From NCBI RefSeq assembly GCF_022763345.1, contig NZ_JALEGS010000007.1:1-49240 (forward strand): DNA of 49,240 nt. The letters are read 5' to 3'. Shown here one piece after another: positions 8,679-14,922 of the stretch. The notes under the pieces were generated by a model. That model searched no databases. It was not told the origin of the DNA and was given only the letters and a program-made list of their open reading frames with translations. The position numbers and the translations under genes were made by a program. The DNA comes from Phaeodactylibacter sp. GTDB lineage: Bacteria; Bacteroidota; Bacteroidia; Chitinophagales; Saprospiraceae. Each line of letters opens with the position of its first letter. Positions within the stretch are counted from its first letter, which is position 1.

Positions 8679-11108
8679 CTAGATTCGGATGCGGAGCCCC
8701 ATGTACAACCGACGCGGCTCTGCGGGAATAATCCCCGGGCCAGGGTAACCTGTAGCCCGGCGGGTAAAGTAGCGGGTATCAGCCAGGTTATTGATGCCCG
8801 CCTGTATCCGATAGCGCTTCCAGGTGTAACTTGCAGATAAATCCATCACCGTATAGGTTGGAATGATGCCCCGGGTGGCATTAGCGACAACCTCTGCGTT
8901 GGTCGCATCCGAATAATGCGCACGTACATGGGACAGCAGATAGCTGCCGGAAAATCCACCCCGGCGAACGGTTATGCCTGTCTTAAGGCTCACCGGTGGG
9001 ATAAGCTCTACATCGTTGCCCACAAACTGCCGCTGACCACTGATGTAAGTCCCCTGCAAGTAGCTAAAATTGACAAAGGCGAGTATGGACCATGGGCTTT
9101 CCTGATCCACGAAAAGCTTCCAGAGGTCTGCCTCGGCGAAGGACTCCAACCCGAGGATTCGGGCATCTCCGATATTGGTCCGAAAGGCTACAAGGCGTTC
9201 AATCACAATGGGGTCCGGCACAGTGATTTCTGCCAGCCCAATACGGTCGTTATAACGCAGATAGAAAGCGGATACATCAAAGCGCAACCGACCGTCAAGG
9301 GCATCTCCGCGCACACCAATATCCGCATTGTAGCCCCGCTCATCGGTCAGCAGGGAGTCAATGATGAGGTTAGGATTTACCACAGCCAGGTCACTGAAGT
9401 TGATCGCCCGGTAGTTTTGGGAGTAATTGGCATATAGCTCTATTCCTGGCCTGAGCTGATAGCCTATGCCCAGTCCTAACAGCGCCAATGAACGCTCATT
9501 CACCCGTGCATCTTCCAGCCGGCGCTCGAAGATCACTTCCCCACCGGAGAAAACCCGCTCTTTGTAATACCCATCTGAAGACGTACGGATGTACTCAAAG
9601 CGTGCGCCCGGCGTAATACTCAGCCGGGGCGTAATATTGAAAAGGTTCTCTGCGAAAACCGAGACATTGCGGCTGGGAAACTCATAATTGGACTGCTCCA
9701 GGTCTTCGGGATTAAGAAACCGGAAATCAGGGCCGGCAGTTTCTGAAGCATCACCCTGCCGGTTTTCAGTAAAGCCGCGGTATAGCCGAATACCCAGCAA
9801 AAAGGTGCTTAGCTGCTGATTGGTTTTGTACTGATGCAGAAGCCGAGCCTCGGAACCCACATTCTGATACTGTCCGGAAATCAGATCCCGCTCGCGGAGC
9901 GGATCCGGCCGGTTGATGGGGCCAAGCTCGCCAAGGGCGTCCCGTTGTGCCATGAGGAGAAAGTTGCGCCAGTTGATACGGGTCCGGCTGGAAAGACGGT
10001 AATCCAGGGTAAATGCTGCCAGGTTCCAGTCTACCTTAAACCAGTTGCGGGCACGTTTGGACTGCTGTGGGTCTTGCTGAAATTCGAAGTCTGCCAGTCC
10101 CCCGGGCTGCTGTGCCAGGTAGTTCATATGCGTGAACTCCAATCCCAGCTCAAGCCGTTTAGCCGGCTTCCACTGCAGCCGGCCAAAAGCCGTATGTTGC
10201 TCATAGCCGGAATTGGGGCGCCAGCCATCGCCCTGCTTGTATTGGTAAAAAGCATAGTAGTTCAGATTGCCAGCAGTGCCGCCCACGCTGTTGAACGTAT
10301 TGAATTGCCCAAATGAGCCGTAGGTGTTTTCGGTAGTGAACTCAAAAGGCTTATCCCGGGGCCCTTCTTTGAAAACGAAATTAAGCAACCCGCCAAACTG
10401 CGTGCCATATTGCAAAGAAGCCGCCCCGCGCACCACTTCAATTCGCTGCAGGGCCTGTGCCGGTGGTGTATAGTAACTTTCCGGATAGCCCAGCGCATCG
10501 GCGCTGATATCGTACCCGTTTTGGCGAGTATTGAAATTGGAGGTCCGGTTGGGGTCCAGCCCCCGGGCACCGATGGCCAGTTGAAGGCCAGCGCCATCGT
10601 TTTCCCAGATATTGAGCCCCGGTACGCCTTTGTAGATTTCCCGGGCGTTGTTGGCAGCCATATTGCCCATGGCTTTCTCCAGTTCTATGAGTTCACTTTT
10701 TTTTGCCGCATAAATGGCGGCCCCCTCCACGTTTCTTAGTCGGGACATGCTGTAGGCACCCCGTGACGCATGCACTTCCACCGATTCCATATCAATGCTC
10801 AGGCCCTCCAGCGCCAGTTCAAGCTCCGCCACCGGTTGCTCGGGGCTGAGGGTGACTTCCCGGACTATCGTGGTGAAGCCCGGCATGAAAACGGTCAGGC
10901 TGTATGGGCCGGGAACTTCTGCTTCCAGCTCGAAAGTGCCATCCGGGTGGGTTTCCGCAACTGCACCCGTTTCCGCCAGAAAAAGCGTGGCTCCGCCGAC
11001 CGGCTGTGCCTTGGCTTTCGCCACCACAACACCCGTAATGCCGTACTGCTGACCAAGCAGTAATAGCGGAAAAAGGACAATAGAAACAGTATGCAGTATT
11101 CGTAGCAT
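8679..11108 (-). CDS. TonB-dependent outer-membrane receptor, FecA-like (ferric-citrate type)
   Basis: An 809-residue outer-membrane active transporter powered by TonB. It has a signal peptide (~residues 1-19), then a carboxypeptidase-like regulatory domain (GITGVVVAKAKAQPVGGATLFL...), then a plug domain with GVPGLNIWENDGAGLQ, IGARGLDPNRTSNFNTRQNG and RIEVVRGAASLQYGTQFGG, and finally a 22-strand-type barrel ending in aromatic/basic MGLRIRI. The GARGLDPNRTSNFNTR segment strongly recalls FecA-type ferric dicitrate receptors. No FecR-interacting signalling domain is seen. It is the last gene of a four-gene operon, 11 bases after the HTTM gene. Neighbours (imelysin-like and DUF4856 lipoproteins) support iron or another metal chelate as substrate; the exact ligand is inferred. 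Confidence 0.9.
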   Translation of the reverse strand: MLRILHTVSIVLFPLLLLGQQYGITGVVVAKAKAQPVGGATLFLAETGAVAETHPDGTFELEAEVPGPYSLTVFMPGFTTIVREVTLSPEQPVAELELALEGLSIDMESVEVHASRGAYSMSRLRNVEGAAIYAAKKSELIELEKAMGNMAANNAREIYKGVPGLNIWENDGAGLQLAIGARGLDPNRTSNFNTRQNGYDISADALGYPESYYTPPAQALQRIEVVRGAASLQYGTQFGGLLNFVFKEGPRDKPFEFTTENTYGSFGQFNTFNSVGGTAGNLNYYAFYQYKQGDGWRPNSGYEQHTAFGRLQWKPAKRLELGLEFTHMNYLAQQPGGLADFEFQQDPQQSKRARNWFKVDWNLAAFTLDYRLSSRTRINWRNFLLMAQRDALGELGPINRPDPLRERDLISGQYQNVGSEARLLHQYKTNQQLSTFLLGIRLYRGFTENRQGDASETAGPDFRFLNPEDLEQSNYEFPSRNVSVFAENLFNITPRLSITPGARFEYIRTSSDGYYKERVFSGGEVIFERRLEDARVNERSLALLGLGIGYQLRPGIELYANYSQNYRAINFSDLAVVNPNLIIDSLLTDERGYNADIGVRGDALDGRLRFDVSAFYLRYNDRIGLAEITVPDPIVIERLVAFRTNIGDARILGLESFAEADLWKLFVDQESPWSILAFVNFSYLQGTYISGQRQFVGNDVELIPPVSLKTGITVRRGGFSGSYLLSHVRAHYSDATNAEVVANATRGIIPTYTVMDLSASYTWKRYRIQAGINNLADTRYFTRRATGYPGPGIIPAEPRRLYMGLRIRI

Positions 11109-11119
11109 GACAACACGCT

Positions 11120-12514
11120 TTATCGCTGAGTAATGATTTCGTTTTGCCTGAAGGGCAAAATCCAGGGTTTAGGCATCAGATGGTCCCTTTCAGCTGCCAG
11201 GTTGACATTGGGGTCAATCAGGCGTTGGCTTGCCCGTCCGTTTAGGGCCACAAAGCAGTTGACGGTGACTTCCGGGTTGGTAATGCCGTAATCCCGTTGG
11301 TACGCCCCTGCCAAATGATGAGCGTACTGCAGGATCAGGTCCGGCTGTATAGCCATCTGCTTTTCCTGATAGGCCGTCAGGTAATCGGCGTTATTGACTT
11401 CAGACTGTCGCCCGGTCTGCGGATCACGGACGGTAAAAGTGGCCTGCCCTACCTTTTCCACCAGCATGACCCGCCAGGCAAAACGATAGCCCTCCTCCGT
11501 CCACAGGACATTGCCCGGGTAACAGAGGTACCGCAACGGCAGCAGGAATTGAATGGCGAAGTAAACGAGAAGCCCAGTGCGGAACAATGATATTTGTACT
11601 TTCGGAATATTCATTTTTTTGCCAATAGCTCCACTGCCGTAGCCCAGTTTGTCCAGCCAGCGCTCGTGTGCTGACGCCGGGAAAAAGATGAGCGTATTAA
11701 AGATCATGATGAACGGGAAAAGCCCGATATTAAAAAGTAATTTAGTGAGCACATGAAAGACAACCACAGCGGCATAGGCCCAGGGACGGGTGCGTCGGCC
11801 CAATAAGAAGAATGGGATGGTAAGGTCAAAGAACGCCCCCGCCCAACTGAACACATAGGCCGCCCAGGGCTGCGCAAAAAAGGCACCCACCACGGGCCAG
11901 TCTGCCTTTGTCGGTAACCAAACCGCCAATGGCATCGCCCGAAACAACCAGTCCGTATTCAATTTGGCAAAGCCTGCGTAAAAATAAACGATACCGACTT
12001 GCAGCATGATCACATAAATACACCAGGCTGGCACGGTCTCCACTCTTAACGCGGGTTTGCGCCATACATCAAGGGAAAAACGGCGATGAGCCGGCAAAAA
12101 GATCAGCAGCAACCCCAACAGCACAACAAGGTAATAATGATTGAGGTAGTTGGTCACGTCGGTCAGCTCGGTGTAGGTAAAACTCAGCCAGAAGACCAGT
12201 GCTGACCAGCGGTAAAACAAGCCCACCATAATACCTAGCGCACTTAGTCCAACGACACCGTATACCCAATACATGCCCGCTACACTGAGCGGTTCCACCC
12301 ATTCAAAGCCGTAAAACTTGAAAAAGAAATCTGGCTTTCCGTACAGGCGCTCGATCCACCCGCTCGCCATAAACCGGAAAGCCCCGGTTGCCATCAATCC
12401 GCCAAAAAGGATACGGAAAGTGACAAGCGGGGCAATGCGCCGGGGCGCAGAAAGCCAATCTCGATATTGTTTAGTCGGAATCACTTGGATTGTCGATATA
12501 GGTGATAGCCACAC
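11120..12514 (-). CDS. HTTM-domain membrane protein, vitamin K-dependent gamma-carboxylase homologue
   Basis: A 464-residue polytopic membrane protein with the HTTM fold of gamma-glutamyl carboxylase. In animals the family uses reduced vitamin K, O2 and CO2 to turn protein Glu into Gla. Visible features are an N-terminal amphipathic segment with FRILFGG, several membrane spans, NHYYL (Asn125-His126), and YFYAGFAKLNTDWL with Lys184. From memory, these align with the human NHSYL and VKKLDADW segments holding His160 and catalytic-base Lys218. A soluble tail follows (AWRVMLVEKVGQATFTV ... LNGRASQRLIDPNVNLA), typical of full-length homologues. The ATG at 12514 overlaps the imelysin gene by 44 bases; a GTG at 12484 would cut this to 14. 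It sits between surface lipoproteins and a TonB receptor. Substrate unknown. Confidence 0.88.
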   Translation of the reverse strand: MWLSPISTIQVIPTKQYRDWLSAPRRIAPLVTFRILFGGLMATGAFRFMASGWIERLYGKPDFFFKFYGFEWVEPLSVAGMYWVYGVVGLSALGIMVGLFYRWSALVFWLSFTYTELTDVTNYLNHYYLVVLLGLLLIFLPAHRRFSLDVWRKPALRVETVPAWCIYVIMLQVGIVYFYAGFAKLNTDWLFRAMPLAVWLPTKADWPVVGAFFAQPWAAYVFSWAGAFFDLTIPFFLLGRRTRPWAYAAVVVFHVLTKLLFNIGLFPFIMIFNTLIFFPASAHERWLDKLGYGSGAIGKKMNIPKVQISLFRTGLLVYFAIQFLLPLRYLCYPGNVLWTEEGYRFAWRVMLVEKVGQATFTVRDPQTGRQSEVNNADYLTAYQEKQMAIQPDLILQYAHHLAGAYQRDYGITNPEVTVNCFVALNGRASQRLIDPNVNLAAERDHLMPKPWILPFRQNEIITQR

Positions 12515-13589
12515 ATAAAACCGAGGGCATGTCGGTCTTTATGTTCACAATTTGTTTCGTAATCTCGTTGTAGGCGGTAACGGCCAGGTCATTATTGTCA
12601 TCCACTGCGGTTCGTAAGGGTGCAGGCACCGCTTCAAGGGCCGCTTTTGCCGCTTCAAACTGCTGCTGAATGCGGGCATTAAGGCTTTCGCCCTCCTTAG
12701 TGGCGTTGACCGCTTCGAGGTAGTCATCCAGGCCCGGGCCATTCTGACCATCCTGCCCGATGCCGAGGTAGAAACGTTCGGCAGCAAGCAGGGCTCGTTG
12801 GGCCAGTGCCAGTGACAGCCCGGAGTAAGGTGCCTCCACCTTATCCGGATTGGTAAAGCCGAGGGTAACCACACCCGCCGGAATGCCGATTTTGTCCCGC
12901 TTGATCATCTCATAATGCTCATTCAGCCCATTGATAATCTGACTGAGGGACGCACCGGCGGCAGTACCTTCATTGACCACGAACTGATCGCGATACTCGT
13001 TTTTCCAGGCATCATTGACCGTCTTGGCAACATCCGCAATAAATGCCGTTTGCTCCGTTAGAAAAGTGGCATACTTGGTCTCCGAAAATTGCGCGGATAC
13101 AGCCTCCTCACTCCCATCTCCTAATCCATAGAGCAGATAGTCCAGGGCGGGAAACCCCTTATCAAAGGTGTTGGGATTGGTGAAGTCGTAGTCTTCCTCG
13201 TCAATTTTAGATTCCAAAGCGGATGCATTGAGCGGGAAGTTATTGAGTGTGGCACGCAGGGCTACCGCTTCCGCAGGACCAAACTCGAACTGCGCGACCT
13301 CCTGCCAACTCAGATAAGCCGTTTCAAAGGCTGCCCGGGCGTCCGCCAGGGTTTGAGGGGAAGGGGCTTCCGCAAAATCGAAAGCAGCAGCATGTAGGTT
13401 GTTTGCATTTAGCTGCAAGGCTGTATAACCCGGCAGTATTATTTCATCCACAGTATGGGCAAACAGAGCCTGCTGATCAAAATCACTTTCACAGGGCCGC
13501 TGTGCACCGCCCATATCGTCCTCGCAACCCGCAAACAAAAGAAGGGCAGCAAGGCCGGCAAAACAAAAAATTGGCTTTAGCAATTGCAT
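12471..13589 (-). CDS. Imelysin-like (peptidase M75 family) lipoprotein
   Basis: A 372-residue lipoprotein of the imelysin/IrpA family, which is tied to iron uptake. The signal peptide ends in the lipobox LFAGC with Cys22, followed by acidic residues (EDD), which in Bacteroidota often marks export to the cell surface. Helical segments such as FETAYLSWQEVAQFEFGP and GFPALDYLLYG match the family. The canonical GxHxxE motif is replaced by GFPALD, so His and Glu are missing. ATG at 13589 is chosen because it starts the signal peptide; the open frame extends 49 codons upstream without one. It is the second gene of the operon, 85 bases after the DUF4856 gene, and its 3' end overlaps the HTTM gene. 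A metal-binding or scaffolding role is inferred. Confidence 0.88.
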   Translation of the reverse strand: MQLLKPIFCFAGLAALLLFAGCEDDMGGAQRPCESDFDQQALFAHTVDEIILPGYTALQLNANNLHAAAFDFAEAPSPQTLADARAAFETAYLSWQEVAQFEFGPAEAVALRATLNNFPLNASALESKIDEEDYDFTNPNTFDKGFPALDYLLYGLGDGSEEAVSAQFSETKYATFLTEQTAFIADVAKTVNDAWKNEYRDQFVVNEGTAAGASLSQIINGLNEHYEMIKRDKIGIPAGVVTLGFTNPDKVEAPYSGLSLALAQRALLAAERFYLGIGQDGQNGPGLDDYLEAVNATKEGESLNARIQQQFEAAKAALEAVPAPLRTAVDDNNDLAVTAYNEITKQIVNIKTDMPSVLCVAITYIDNPSDSD

Positions 13590-13674
13590 AAAATTTAGTG
13601 GGTTGGTTGGTATTGGCCTGGCCCATTTCATGGGCGCAGGCCTAAAAACTATGAGATAAATTCCGGCGGAATCC

Positions 13675-14772
13675 CTAGAAACTGTCCTTGGATTCCATAA
13701 GCCCCAGCGCTTCTGCCAGTTTGGTCTTAGCAGCATTTAGGCGTTCCGGAGTGGTATTGTACAAGTCCATTTCCATGAAATCGCTGCTGCCGGCGATGTC
13801 TTCGAGCACTGCTGCAACCTCCGCGTTACTCATACGCTTTTCCGGGCTGAACTGAATGGCGTAGGTAAAGGCAATGGCTTCAGACAGGGCGTGTGCACGA
13901 ATCGCCATATCATCAAAACTTCCGATGGCCGTGTTCAGGTAGCTGATCGCAGTCGCCCCGGTGATGGTTTCCCAGGTCTGACGGATTTCTGCAATGGCTT
14001 CATCACGGGCGGTAAGGTCGTCATTGCTGATGCCAGCCCGACCTTTGATAAAAGCATCCATCATTTGCTGATTGCAACTCAGGATGGGGTCGCGGCGGTC
14101 AGAATACACACCCCAGAAAGCGATATTATCTTTATTGAGTGGGAAGTTTGTGGGCACACCGTAGTAGCCAAAAGCTTCATCCCAGTGGTGCTCCATATCG
14201 GTGCCTTCGCCGGGGGTTATAGTTTCATTATCAACGTTCATACGGTCATCGCCAAAGTAGACGGTCAGTGCCTGATAGTAGAAGCAGGCGCCCATGAGGC
14301 CTTTCTCAATCAACTGGGCAAATTCCACGCCTTTTTCATTCAGCAGGTATTGCTTGGCACCATCCAGACTGACCACCACACCGGCAACGCCTTCTTCACC
14401 AGGCACTGTTGACTGGCTGTGCTGGGCGATGGCCTCCATCAGGGTTTCAAACCGGGCTTGCTCTTGTTCGAAGGTTTTGCTTTTCAGCTGTTTGGAGGCA
14501 TCGTATTCCAAAGCCCAATTGGCTGCGGCTGCATCGTTAGCGTACATGGCTTTCAGACGACCTGCATCGAGTACAGTACCGGGCGTATTGGCAGAACCCA
14601 GGTAGCTTTTCATTTCCAGGAGCATTTGCAGGCGCTGTACCTGTCCATCGTAGCTTACATTCTCAAAGCTGTAGGTATCGGGCACGGTATAACTGTTATC
14701 CTCTTCGGAATCACAGCTCCAGAACAGTACACTTATAGCCAGGGTAAGGCTTAGTAATTTGTAGTTTGGCAT
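13675..14772 (-). CDS. DUF4856 family lipoprotein
   Basis: A 365-residue lipoprotein that resembles the Bacteroidota DUF4856 family, recognised mainly by HHWDEAFGYYG and its helical make-up. The signal peptide ends at Cys20 (SVLFWSC), followed by DSEEDN. The acidic stretch after the Cys resembles the surface-export signal of Bacteroidota lipoproteins. It is the first gene of the operon leading to the imelysin-like lipoprotein, the HTTM protein and the TonB receptor. It has a good promoter 43-73 bases upstream and a 24-base palindrome further up. DUF4856 and imelysin may be distantly related helical domains, so these may be paired surface components capturing a metal chelate. No enzymatic motif is apparent. 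Confidence 0.85.
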   Translation of the reverse strand: MPNYKLLSLTLAISVLFWSCDSEEDNSYTVPDTYSFENVSYDGQVQRLQMLLEMKSYLGSANTPGTVLDAGRLKAMYANDAAAANWALEYDASKQLKSKTFEQEQARFETLMEAIAQHSQSTVPGEEGVAGVVVSLDGAKQYLLNEKGVEFAQLIEKGLMGACFYYQALTVYFGDDRMNVDNETITPGEGTDMEHHWDEAFGYYGVPTNFPLNKDNIAFWGVYSDRRDPILSCNQQMMDAFIKGRAGISNDDLTARDEAIAEIRQTWETITGATAISYLNTAIGSFDDMAIRAHALSEAIAFTYAIQFSPEKRMSNAEVAAVLEDIAGSSDFMEMDLYNTTPERLNAAKTKLAEALGLMESKDSF

Positions 14773-14780
14773 CCGTTTTT

Positions 14781-14797
14781 ATTTAAGTGGATTAAAT
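14781..14797. promoter_or_regulatory. Small AT-rich inverted repeat in the DUF4856 leader
   Basis: ATTTAA and TTAAAT separated by five bases, lying 9-25 bases upstream of the DUF4856 start codon and just downstream of the predicted transcription start. It could be a repressor site or chance in AT-rich DNA. Confidence 0.3.
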
Positions 14798-14814
14798 CTA
14801 AATAAATACAGATG

Positions 14815-14845
14815 CAAAAGTAAATGGTGATATTCGGGCTCACAA
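14815..14845 (-). promoter_or_regulatory. Promoter of the DUF4856-imelysin-HTTM-TonB receptor operon
   Basis: Read on the minus strand, TTG at 14845-14843 is followed after 20 bases by TACTTTTG at 14822-14815, an exact match to the Bacteroidota consensus. Predicted transcription start is near 14808, giving a leader of about 36 bases. The same spacing is seen at the other TonB receptor promoter in this window (36201-36231). Confidence 0.65.
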
Positions 14846-14872
14846 TACCCAAATTAAGGCACCGCGCTTCAA

Positions 14873-14896
14873 AAACTACCTAGCGTTAGGTACTTT
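14873..14896. promoter_or_regulatory. 24-bp palindrome, candidate metal-regulator operator
   Basis: TACCTA at 14877-14882 and TAGGTA at 14887-14892 flank GCGT. Outside them AAA and TTT also pair, with one C/C mismatch on each side, so 18 of 24 positions are symmetric. The CCTA...TAGG half-sites resemble those of DtxR/IdeR/MntR-type metal repressors. The site lies about 65-90 bases upstream of the predicted operon start, further than a simple repressor would need. Binding is inferred only. Confidence 0.45.
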
Positions 14897-14922
14897 GTGT
14901 AAGCTAAACGTTAATTTTTGAC

